From positions 1 to 12,464 of the forward strand of contig DATECU010000016.1 in NCBI GenBank assembly GCA_035286745.1: a stretch of DNA of 12,464 bases. Reading direction: 5' to 3'. Every line of letters begins with the position of its first letter. Positions within the stretch are counted from its first letter, which is position 1. The notes beneath the pieces were generated by a model, which was given only the letters and a program-made list of their open reading frames with translations, was not told the DNA's origin and did no database searches. Made by a program: the position numbers and the translations under genes. Below, piece after piece: positions 5,634-11,587 of this stretch. Source of the stretch: DATECU01 sp035286745. GTDB taxonomy: Bacteria > Acidobacteriota > Vicinamibacteria > Fen-336.

Positions 5634-8252
5634 CTACTCCACATAACGTAGCTTGAACTGGCCCACCGGATCGCTCCCGCTCGGTCCCCGGATGCTGCCC
5701 GTGAGCTCCGAGCCCTGCAGGCTGCCCCGGAAGCGGCGCAGGGCGGTGCCGCCGGACATGGAGAAGGAGAGGGTGCCCTTCTCGTAGCTCACCTCCTGCA
5801 AGGGCACGTCCATGGAGATCTGTCCCGACTTGGTGCTGGCGGAGCCGGAGAGCTTGCCACCCTCCAGGCGCAGCATCAGCCGGAGCGAGCGTTCCACGCC
5901 ACCGTCGTTCATGGAGCCCAGCCACTGGCCGGCCACCGCCGCGCCGGCCGCGCTCCCGCCCTCGGGCAACTGGGTCGTCATCTCCCGGAAGGCCTTGGCC
6001 AGAGCCGGAGAGGGAGGGTTCACCAGACTGGAGGGGACGCCGGCGCCGCTGCCGCTCCTTCGCTCCGCATCCGAGAAGATGTCGAGCAAGACCTTGCCCC
6101 GAGCCGACACCTCGACCACTCTGGTCGGCCGCTGACGCCGAACGAACAGCATGTGGAGATCCTGCAACAGGGCTGTCCAGTAGGCGGCCAGGGCTCGGGC
6201 GCCTGGCCGGCTGCCTCGAGCCGAGGCGTAGGCGGCCGCGTCCTCGCTGGTCGCCCGCAGCAGCGGGCTCGGGCTGCCGGCGATTCCAACGCCGGGCTGC
6301 GGGCTCTCCCGCAGCTCGAAGACGGTGGCTGCGTTGCCAAACGCGTTGTTCAGAGCCAGAACCACCCGCGAGGCCCGTTCGGCGGTGGAGGCCGCGTCAT
6401 CCTTGGATCCGAAAAGCAGAACCGGCCCCAGCTCGGTGGCCACGGCGGCCCGCTCGCGAGCCTCCGGCACCGGCGCCGGAAAGAAGTGGGGGACGAACTG
6501 ACCACCGGTCGAGCGGCTGAGGGCGAAGGTGGTGGCTCCCGAGGAGGTACCACCCCGCGCCTTCACCACCACCTGCACCGGCATGGCGCTGCCGGCCGTT
6601 GGGGGGAGGGGGGCCACCACCGCCAGCTCCCGGTCCGAGGCCGAGAGGACTAGCGCCGGCTCTCCTCCGAACTCGACCAGGTTGCCGGAGGGGCTGGGAT
6701 CGAAGCCGTATCCCTTGAGCGTGACCCGGTCACCCGCCCGGCCCGACGCCGGCTGCAGGCCGGTCAGAAGCGGTAGGCGGCCCAGCACCAGGGTCACCGG
6801 CCGTCCGGTCTCGCCACCCGCCTGAACCGCCACCGGCACGCCCTTGCCCTCGGCCACCGGGAGGTCGGGGACCAGGGCGCGAATCTCGTTGGGCTGGCTC
6901 CCGCGCACCTCGGCCGCCTGGCCGCCGATCTGCACGCTGAGCGGCGTGGCGTCCAGGTTCTGGCCCTTGATCAGGATCTCGGCCCCGGGCATCGCCACCT
7001 GGGGCTCCAGGGAGTTGACGCGGGGGAGCCGGCGCACCCGCACCATGAGCGCGTTGGAACGACCCTGCCGGGTCTCCACCGACACCGGCACATCCTCCGG
7101 CTTCTCGCCGGCCAGGCTGTCGGGGACGAATACCGCCAGTTGCGAGGCGGTGGCTGAGGTCACCGCCGCCACCTGCTCCCCAAAGCGGACGGTGTTGGCC
7201 CCCGGCGTGCTTCCGAAGCTGGCGCCGCTCAGGGTCAGCGTCTGACCCGGCTCCACCTTCGCCGGGGCCACGCCCGACAGCGCCGGCGGCGGGGCGGTCA
7301 GGAAACCGTAGATCAGGAACCCCACCACGCCGAGCACAGCGCTGGCACCAGCGATCAGCGCCGGCCGGGGGAGGCGCGAAGGCCCTCCAGGTAGCCTGGG
7401 CTTCTTGATCTTCTTCGGCTTGGCAGGGGGTTCCGGGAGTGCGGCTGCTTCGCCGGGGAAAGGGAGGCTCGACGGCTCTCGCCCCCGCTCGTCAACGATC
7501 GACGGCAGCTCGCTCACCAGGTCGCCGGTGCGCCTAGCGATAGACTTGGCACCGGCCGGCGGCGGGATCAGGGGCAGCGGGCGGGGCGCCGATGGGGGCT
7601 CGGCGGATGGCGCGACACCCGATCCCCGGTCCGCCTCAGGGAACTCCAGCAGGACCAGCGGCGGCATGGCGGCTGGCTTCTGCGGTTCGGGCGGCGGCGG
7701 CGCCGGCGGCGAAATCGCCTTCTCCTCCTCGAAGCGCAACTGCAGGGCTGTCGGCGGGGCGAGGCTAACCGGCAGTGTGGGTGGCGGCGGCGGCGCTGGT
7801 GGCGGCATTTCGGGCGGCGGAACAGGTTTGGGTGGAGGGGCGAACACCTCGACGGCCTTGGGCTCGAAGTCGGGAGCCAGCTCCAGAAGCACGGGCTCCG
7901 GCATGGCTTCCGGGACCCGCACCAGGAGCTTCACGCTGTGCCGCGATCCTGGGGGGCCGAGACAGACGCGGTCGCCGTCTTGCAGCGGCTGGTTGATCCC
8001 GATCCGCTCGCCGTTGACGTAGGTGCCGGTCGAGCTGCCTTCGTCGGTGAGCAGCAGCCCCGTCATGTCCCACACCACCCGCGCATGACGGGGATCCACG
8101 TTGGCGGCCTCGATGCGCATGTCGGCTTCGGCTCCCGAGCCGAGCCAGCGGTCGAGCCCGGTCTGGTTCAGAAGCAGAATGTCGCCGTCTCGGGGGCCCC
8201 CTGTCACGATCAGGATGGGGTGGGTGACGGTCTTGGCGGGGGAGTCGGTCAC
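5634..8252 (-). CDS. FHA domain-TM-triple TIG/IPT envelope protein with C-terminal beta domain
   Basis: This 872-residue protein appears to be a single-pass membrane protein. An FHA domain occupies about residues 12-112. A long Pro/Ala-rich linker (about 115-290) ends in a basic stretch ('KPKKIKKPR') and one membrane helix (about 297-319). Three TIG/IPT immunoglobulin-like repeats follow (about 322-407, 410-490, 493-580). After an Ala-rich helical region (about 585-770) comes a C-terminal beta-rich domain (about 772-872, beginning 'AGQWLGS') resembling small lipocalin-like modules. The basic side before the helix implies FHA inside and TIG repeats outside. Key FHA phospho-binding residues look replaced: GR is GS, SRxH is PRHA, and the STNGT block is SSTGT. 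Phosphothreonine binding is therefore doubtful. The GTG start has only a weak AGG ribosome site but a good promoter 50 nt upstream. It is the first gene of the NamZ/GGDEF unit. The family for the whole protein is not recognised. Confidence 0.88.
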   Translation of the reverse strand: MTDSPAKTVTHPILIVTGGPRDGDILLLNQTGLDRWLGSGAEADMRIEAANVDPRHARVVWDMTGLLLTDEGSSTGTYVNGERIGINQPLQDGDRVCLGPPGSRHSVKLLVRVPEAMPEPVLLELAPDFEPKAVEVFAPPPKPVPPPEMPPPAPPPPPTLPVSLAPPTALQLRFEEEKAISPPAPPPPEPQKPAAMPPLVLLEFPEADRGSGVAPSAEPPSAPRPLPLIPPPAGAKSIARRTGDLVSELPSIVDERGREPSSLPFPGEAAALPEPPAKPKKIKKPRLPGGPSRLPRPALIAGASAVLGVVGFLIYGFLTAPPPALSGVAPAKVEPGQTLTLSGASFGSTPGANTVRFGEQVAAVTSATASQLAVFVPDSLAGEKPEDVPVSVETRQGRSNALMVRVRRLPRVNSLEPQVAMPGAEILIKGQNLDATPLSVQIGGQAAEVRGSQPNEIRALVPDLPVAEGKGVPVAVQAGGETGRPVTLVLGRLPLLTGLQPASGRAGDRVTLKGYGFDPSPSGNLVEFGGEPALVLSASDRELAVVAPLPPTAGSAMPVQVVVKARGGTSSGATTFALSRSTGGQFVPHFFPAPVPEARERAAVATELGPVLLFGSKDDAASTAERASRVVLALNNAFGNAATVFELRESPQPGVGIAGSPSPLLRATSEDAAAYASARGSRPGARALAAYWTALLQDLHMLFVRRQRPTRVVEVSARGKVLLDIFSDAERRSGSGAGVPSSLVNPPSPALAKAFREMTTQLPEGGSAAGAAVAGQWLGSMNDGGVERSLRLMLRLEGGKLSGSASTKSGQISMDVPLQEVSYEKGTLSFSMSGGTALRRFRGSLQGSELTGSIRGPSGSDPVGQFKLRYVE

Positions 8253-8300
8253 CGCAGGCCTAACTGGCGAAGTTCAAGTCCTTGACGGGTTTGCGAGGCG

Positions 8301-8329
8301 ATTCAAGCACAGGGGCCGGGGGCTGTCAA
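8301..8329 (-). promoter_or_regulatory. Predicted sigma70 promoter of the FHA-NamZ-GGDEF unit
   Basis: On the minus strand a perfect TTGACA (8329-8324) is followed after exactly 17 nt by TTGAAT (8306-8301), matching the -10 consensus at four of six positions. Transcription would begin near 8294, leaving about 42 nt of leader before the GTG at 8252. Confidence 0.65.
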
Positions 8330-8334
8330 TCAGC

Positions 8335-8361
8335 GCAGCGCCAGCAGCGCCAGCAGCCCGG
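8335..8361. repeat. 9-base tandem repeat with adjoining palindrome
   Basis: GCAGCGCCA occurs twice in tandem (8335-8343, 8344-8352), followed by a partial third copy GCAGCCCGG (8353-8361). The last copy runs into a palindrome, CAGCCC-G-GGGCTG (8354-8366). The array sits directly upstream of the minus-strand -35 box. Confidence 0.6.
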
Positions 8362-8365
8362 GGCT

Positions 8366-8409
8366 GGGGCGCTTCCCTCCCCACTCCCCCGTGCGCGGGA
8401 ACGCGCCCC
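8366..8409. repeat. Large imperfect inverted repeat between two divergent promoters
   Basis: GGGGCGCTTCCC (8366-8377) pairs with GGGAA-C-GCGCCCC (8397-8409) as a 12-bp stem broken by one bulged C (8402), with a 19-nt loop. It lies upstream of both predicted promoters, so it should be in neither main transcript. It has no T-run on either side. It may be a regulator-binding site, a barrier between the promoters, or part of an unrecognised small RNA. Confidence 0.55.
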
Positions 8410-8463
8410 GTCCGTTTCGTCGGCGGTCATGGCCGTGCAAACCGTTGCCCACTGATTGGCCCG

Positions 8464-8495
8464 CCCGCCGACCCGCCGGCCCGACGGCCCGACGC
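8464..8495. repeat. Four tandem copies of an 8-base unit CCCGMCGN
   Basis: Consecutive units read CCCGCCGA, CCCGCCGG, CCCGACGG and CCCGACGC. The array ends 6 nt before the -35 box of the porin promoter. Its length could vary between strains and change promoter context; that is speculative. Confidence 0.65.
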
Positions 8496-8501
8496 GCTGG
8501 C

Positions 8502-8530
8502 TTGACTCCGTGGCCGCGGCGCGCTATTCT
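8502..8530 (+). promoter_or_regulatory. Predicted sigma70 promoter of the porin-FMN-membrane operon
   Basis: TTGACT (8502-8507, five of six consensus bases) and TATTCT (8525-8530, four of six) are separated by exactly 17 nt. Transcription would begin near 8537, giving a leader of about 62 nt. A small inverted repeat, TGAAA (8538-8542) and TTTCA (8548-8552), lies right at the predicted start and could be an operator. Confidence 0.65.
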
Positions 8531-8598
8531 CGCATTGTGAAATCGAGTTTCAAGATCGTCTGGACCGCAACCTCCTGAAAAGAAAGGACAAATCGCCA

Positions 8599-9936
8599 AT
8601 GCACGGCTTCCCGAGACCTATCCTCCCCGCCCTCCTGGTTCTTGCCCTGGTCCCCGCCGTCGGGGCCCAGGACTCTCCGCCCGCCGAAGAGCCGAAGGTC
8701 GGTTCCCCAGGTGCCTCCCAGGCGCCGGCTGAGGGCGACCGACTGGCCGAGCTGGAGCGTCGCATCGACCTGCTGGCCGCGGAGCTGGAGAAGACACGCA
8801 CCGGCGGAGCCGCCGAAACCGAATCCGGCGCCGGCGCCCAGGGCTTGGCCCCCGCCGCCTCCAAGGTCTACCGCACCGCCAGGGGTGTCTCCATCGGCGG
8901 CTATGGCGAGGTGCTCTACGAGAACTACCAAGCGAAGAAGCAAGACGGCACTCCGTCCGGGCGCACCGACCAGACCGACTTCCTGCGCGGCATCGTCTAT
9001 GTGGGATACAAGTTCAGCGATCGCATTCTCTTCAACTCGGAGCTGGAGTTCGAGCACGCCTCGACGGGCAAGGGGGGCGAGGTCTCGGTGGAGTTCGGTT
9101 ACCTGGAGATGAAGCCCTGGAAGGGCCTCGGCTTTCGAGCCGGAATGCTGCTGGTGCCGGTCGGCTTCCTGAACGAGCTTCACGAGCCACCCGTCTTCCA
9201 CGGTGCCCGGCGTCCGGACGTGGAGTCGGCCATTGTCCCCAGCACCTGGCGCGAGAATGGGGCCGGGCTGTTCGGCGAGGCGGGCCCGGTGAGCTTCCGC
9301 GCTTACCTGGTGTCGGGCCTTTCCAGCAGCGGCTTCTCCGCGGCCGGGATTCGCGGGGGCCGGCAGAGCGGGGCCCGCAGCAAGTCGGAGGACTTCGCGG
9401 TGACCGGCCGGGTCGACTGGTCCGGTCCCCGCGGCCTGCTCCTGGGGGTGTCCTTCTTCAGCGGAGGCAGTGGGCAGGGCGCTACCGTTGGCGAAACCGA
9501 GATCGGCGGCCGGGTCACGCTCCTGGAGAGCCACCTGCAGTACCAGTGGCGGGGGCTGGAGATCAGGGCGCTGGGCGCGCGAAGCAGCCTGGCCGACGCG
9601 GCCCTGATCAACGCCAAGAACTCGCTTGCTGGCGCCAAGTCGGTGGGGGAGGCCCAGTACGGTTACTATCTCCAGGCGGCCTACGACCTGATGAGCCTCC
9701 GCCCCTCCGGCCAGTGGTCGGTGACGCCGTTTGTTCGCTACGAGAAGCTGGACACGCAAGACGGCGTGCCGGCGGGCTTTCAGAAGGACCCGGCTAGCAC
9801 CCGCACCCTGGTGACCGCCGGCCTCGGGGTGAGGCCCTTGCCCCAGGTGGTGCTGAAGGCGGACTATCAGCGGATGAGGAACCAGGCGAGGACGGGAGTG
9901 AGCCAGTTCAACCTGGCCGTGGGCTACCTGTTTTGA
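8599..9936 (+). CDS. Outer-membrane porin-like beta-barrel protein with N-terminal coiled coil
   Basis: This 445-residue protein has a cleavable signal peptide (about 1-23, 'LALVPAVGA' before the cut). A Pro/Ala-rich spacer follows, then a short coiled coil (about 46-66, 'RLAELERRIDLLAAELEK') of the kind that trimerises porins in the periplasm. From about residue 97 ('GVSIGGYGEVLYENY') the protein alternates polar and aromatic strands to the end. The final strand 'FNLAVGYLF' closes with the terminal Phe expected for barrel assembly. The layout resembles phosphate-selective porin (OprO/OprP)-like proteins, but no solute specificity can be read. An AAAGGA ribosome site (8583-8588) lies 10 nt before the ATG. 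The stop overlaps the start of the FMN_bind gene (TTGA), so the barrel is the first member of a tight three-gene unit. Confidence 0.88.
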   Translation: MHGFPRPILPALLVLALVPAVGAQDSPPAEEPKVGSPGASQAPAEGDRLAELERRIDLLAAELEKTRTGGAAETESGAGAQGLAPAASKVYRTARGVSIGGYGEVLYENYQAKKQDGTPSGRTDQTDFLRGIVYVGYKFSDRILFNSELEFEHASTGKGGEVSVEFGYLEMKPWKGLGFRAGMLLVPVGFLNELHEPPVFHGARRPDVESAIVPSTWRENGAGLFGEAGPVSFRAYLVSGLSSSGFSAAGIRGGRQSGARSKSEDFAVTGRVDWSGPRGLLLGVSFFSGGSGQGATVGETEIGGRVTLLESHLQYQWRGLEIRALGARSSLADAALINAKNSLAGAKSVGEAQYGYYLQAAYDLMSLRPSGQWSVTPFVRYEKLDTQDGVPAGFQKDPASTRTLVTAGLGVRPLPQVVLKADYQRMRNQARTGVSQFNLAVGYLF

Positions 9937-10490
9937 GGCTGCCGGCACCAGGCCGGCGAGGTCTGGCGGCCGCCTTCCTGGGCCTGCTGTTCCTGAGGCC
10001 CGCCGTCTCTGGGGCCGAGGTGCTGCTCACCGAGAAGGCGGCCCTGGAACGCGCCTTTCCCAGCGCCGCCGTCGCGCGCCGAACGCTCTACCTGACGCCT
10101 CAGCAGGCGACCCGGATCGAGAAGGCGGCCCGCTCCCGGCTACCCTCGGCGGTGGTGACTGTCTTCGAAGCCCGCTCCGCCGGCGCCGTCTCCGGTCGGG
10201 CCGTCCTCGACACCCACGTGGTGCGCACCATGCCCGAGACGCTGCTCACGGTGCTCGATCCTGACGGGCGACTGCGTATGGCCCTGGTGTTGCAGTTCGG
10301 CGAGCCGCCCGACTACCTGCCCCGGGAGGGCTGGCTCAAGACCTTTACCAGCAAGGGGCTCGACGACGATCTCTGGCCCGGCCGCGGCGTGCCCCGGGTC
10401 ACCGGCGCCACCCTCACCGTGCAGGCGTTGACCGAGGCCCTGCGCCGCGCCCTGGCCATCGATGCGCTGTTGCTCCGGGGGCCGTCATGA
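9933..10490 (+). CDS. Secreted FMN_bind-domain protein, predicted to be covalently flavinylated
   Basis: This 185-residue protein starts at a TTG inside the TTGA overlap with the porin stop. An Arg-rich n-region and hydrophobic core (about 8-28, ending 'AVSGA') make a signal peptide or anchor. An Ala-rich helical region is followed by an FMN_bind domain (about 103-174, 'TVLDPDGRLRMALVLQFGE') ending in TGATLT (157-162). In NqrC and RnfG-type proteins the Thr of [ST]GAT receives FMN through a phosphoester bond made by ApbE, so T160 is the predicted site. It is much smaller than NqrC or NosR and has only the one domain. No ApbE, Nqr or Rnf gene is in the window. The next gene overlaps by ATGA and encodes a membrane protein, a plausible electron partner across the inner membrane. 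The domain call is good; the electron donor and acceptor are unknown. Confidence 0.87.
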   Translation: MRLPAPGRRGLAAAFLGLLFLRPAVSGAEVLLTEKAALERAFPSAAVARRTLYLTPQQATRIEKAARSRLPSAVVTVFEARSAGAVSGRAVLDTHVVRTMPETLLTVLDPDGRLRMALVLQFGEPPDYLPREGWLKTFTSKGLDDDLWPGRGVPRVTGATLTVQALTEALRRALAIDALLLRGPS

Positions 10491-11005
10491 AGTACTTGCA
10501 GGACGGCAGCCACCAGCAGAGCCCGCTGATGCGCCTCAGCCTGGGGCTGACCCTGGCCCTGTTGCTGGCTTTCTGGATCACCAACCTGGGCATGTACTTC
10601 TCGCGGATGGATCTCACCCCGGCCTCGGTGGCCGCCTACTACAACGGCTCGGAGACCGACTTCCGTCCCCCACGCTCGTTAGGTGCCATGCTGGAGACGG
10701 CGCACATGCACCTGCCCATGATGGCGCTTCTGCTGCTGGTGCTCACCCACTTGCTGATCTTCGTGCCGCTGCCACGGCCGGCCAAGGCCAGCGTCATCGT
10801 CGCGGCCTTCGTTTCGGCGGTGGCCGAGGAGGGAGGCGGCTTCCTGGTGCGCTTCGTCAGCCCGGCCCTGGCCCCGGTCAAGGTGGCGGGCTTTCTGGGA
10901 CTCCAGGTGCTGCTGGCCTTCCTGATGGCAGCCCTCGGCCTTCATCTGGCGCGGATGGGAGGGCGACCTCAGAATGGCGGGGTCGGGGCGCAACCGTCGG
11001 AATGA
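10487..11005 (+). CDS. Four-helix inner-membrane protein with HxH motif, partner of the FMN_bind protein
   Basis: This 172-residue protein has about four membrane helices (15-38, 72-94, 100-117, 130-155). A loop 'AAYYNGSE' (49-56) and 'PPRSLG' lead into helix 2, which carries H73 and H75 (HxH) and H88 one helical stretch later ('LVLTHLLIF'). A further His, H153, sits near the end of helix 4. Histidines placed this way in a small helical bundle could bind heme b or a metal, or line a quinone site. I do not recognise a named family with certainty. The ATG overlaps the stop of the FMN_bind gene (ATGA), which implies coupled translation and perhaps fixed stoichiometry. The natural role is to pass electrons between the quinone pool and the periplasmic flavin, but that is inference. 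The tail is Gly-rich and polar. The gene ends 13 nt from the convergent RRM gene, with no terminator seen. Confidence 0.82.
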   Translation: MKYLQDGSHQQSPLMRLSLGLTLALLLAFWITNLGMYFSRMDLTPASVAAYYNGSETDFRPPRSLGAMLETAHMHLPMMALLLLVLTHLLIFVPLPRPAKASVIVAAFVSAVAEEGGGFLVRFVSPALAPVKVAGFLGLQVLLAFLMAALGLHLARMGGRPQNGGVGAQPSE

Positions 11006-11018
11006 TGGGGGCGCGGTC

Positions 11019-11465
11019 TCAGTAGAAGCCGCGCTTGCGGCGACGCAGATTGCGGCGGCTGCCCTTGGCCTTGAAGGGCCGGCCCCGGTCGAAGCCTCCG
11101 CTGTCGAACCCACCGCCACCAAAGTCGGGCGGGGGGGCGCCGAAGCCGGGCCCCGAGGGCCGATAGCCGGGCGCTCCGGCGGGGCGGAAGGACGGTCCAG
11201 CTCCGCCGGGCCGCGGGGGCCGGCTTTCCGCCTCGTTCACGCGCAGGGCGCGGCCCTTGAGGTCCTTCCCGTTCATGGTGGCGATGCAACGTTCGGCCGC
11301 CTCGTCGCTCTCGAACTCTACGAACGCAAAACCACGCGGGCGACCGGTCTCGCGGTCGGTGGGGAGCTTCGCGTCTGTCACCTTACCGGCGGCACTCAGA
11401 GCCTCGATGAGCTCCTCGCGCGAGACGTCGAAGCTCAAGTTGCCGACGAACACCTTATTCGAAAT
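11019..11465 (-). CDS. Glycine-rich RRM RNA-binding protein
   Basis: This small RNA-binding protein (148 residues with the start proposed here) has one RRM domain (about residues 4-82). RNP2 is 'VFVGNL', RNP1 is 'RGFAFVEF', and the final strand contains 'LKGRALRVNEA'. The tail is Gly/Pro/Phe-rich and ends in a basic segment ('RRNLRRRKRGFY'), as in bacterial single-RRM proteins linked to RNA chaperoning and cold response. The first conventional start is a GTG (11453), but it would remove the residues that lead into the first beta strand and has no ribosome site. An ATT at 11465 gives a normal family N-terminus (S-N-K-V-F-V-G-N) with GGAG 8 nt upstream. No ATG, GTG, TTG or CTG lies between it and the in-frame stop at 11507. 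I therefore place the start at ATT, as in infC. A sequence error replacing ATG is the alternative. Confidence 0.9.
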   Translation of the reverse strand: MSNKVFVGNLSFDVSREELIEALSAAGKVTDAKLPTDRETGRPRGFAFVEFESDEAAERCIATMNGKDLKGRALRVNEAESRPPRPGGAGPSFRPAGAPGYRPSGPGFGAPPPDFGGGGFDSGGFDRGRPFKAKGSRRNLRRRKRGFY

Positions 11466-11509
11466 GGCCTTCTCTCCTCTTCCGCTACCGTGCTCTCCCG
11501 CGCCCTAGC

Positions 11510-11523
11510 GGCGTGGAAACGCC
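11510..11523. other. Leader hairpin upstream of the RRM gene
   Basis: GGCGT (11510-11514) and ACGCC (11519-11523) form a 5-bp perfect stem with a 4-nt loop (TTCC in the RRM sense). It lies about 45 nt upstream of the proposed RRM start and is probably in its 5' leader if transcription begins further upstream. Confidence 0.45.
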
Positions 11524-11547
11524 ACCCGGCCTGCGGGGGCCGGGGTG
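11523..11547. other. Stable GC hairpin between the SGNH hydrolase and RRM genes
   Basis: CACCCGGCC (11523-11531) pairs with GGCCGG-G-GTG (11538-11547) as a 9-bp stem with one bulged G and a 6-nt loop. It could be a factor-assisted 3' end for the hydrolase gene or a structured leader for the RRM gene. There is no T-run to support an intrinsic terminator. A second, weaker stem (GGACTC 11551-11556 with GAATCC 11562-11567, one G-U pair) lies next to it. Confidence 0.5.
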
Positions 11548-11587
11548 CGAGGACTCTAGCAGAATCCCCGGGGGGAAGCCACAGCGG

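Larger units (their letters stand above)
8253..8598. other. Divergent intergenic region between the envelope unit and the porin operon
   Basis: This 346-nt region has no credible gene. From left to right it holds the leader and sigma70-like promoter of the minus-strand FHA unit, a 9-base tandem repeat, a short palindrome, and a large imperfect inverted repeat. Next come an 8-base tandem repeat array, the plus-strand porin promoter, and a small inverted repeat at the likely transcription start. The leader ends in an AAAGGA ribosome site before the porin ATG. Open frames here are G+C-driven and match no family. Confidence 0.7.

Noticed and set aside
3717..5651. 644-codon plus-strand open frame across the GGDEF and NamZ genes
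   Set aside because: It is antisense to well-recognised domains, has low-complexity composition rich in Gly, Gln and His, and shows no family signature.
8464..8495. CRISPR-like repeat array
   Set aside because: The units are 8 bases and directly abutting, with no spacers and no cas genes; it is a simple tandem repeat.
8330..8599. Small minus-strand frame in the divergent region
   Set aside because: It is Arg/Gly-rich and covers promoter and repeat elements; nothing supports translation.
8524..9948. 474-codon minus-strand open frame across the porin gene
   Set aside because: The plus strand has a signal peptide, ribosome site, promoter and barrel-terminal Phe; the minus frame is a shadow.
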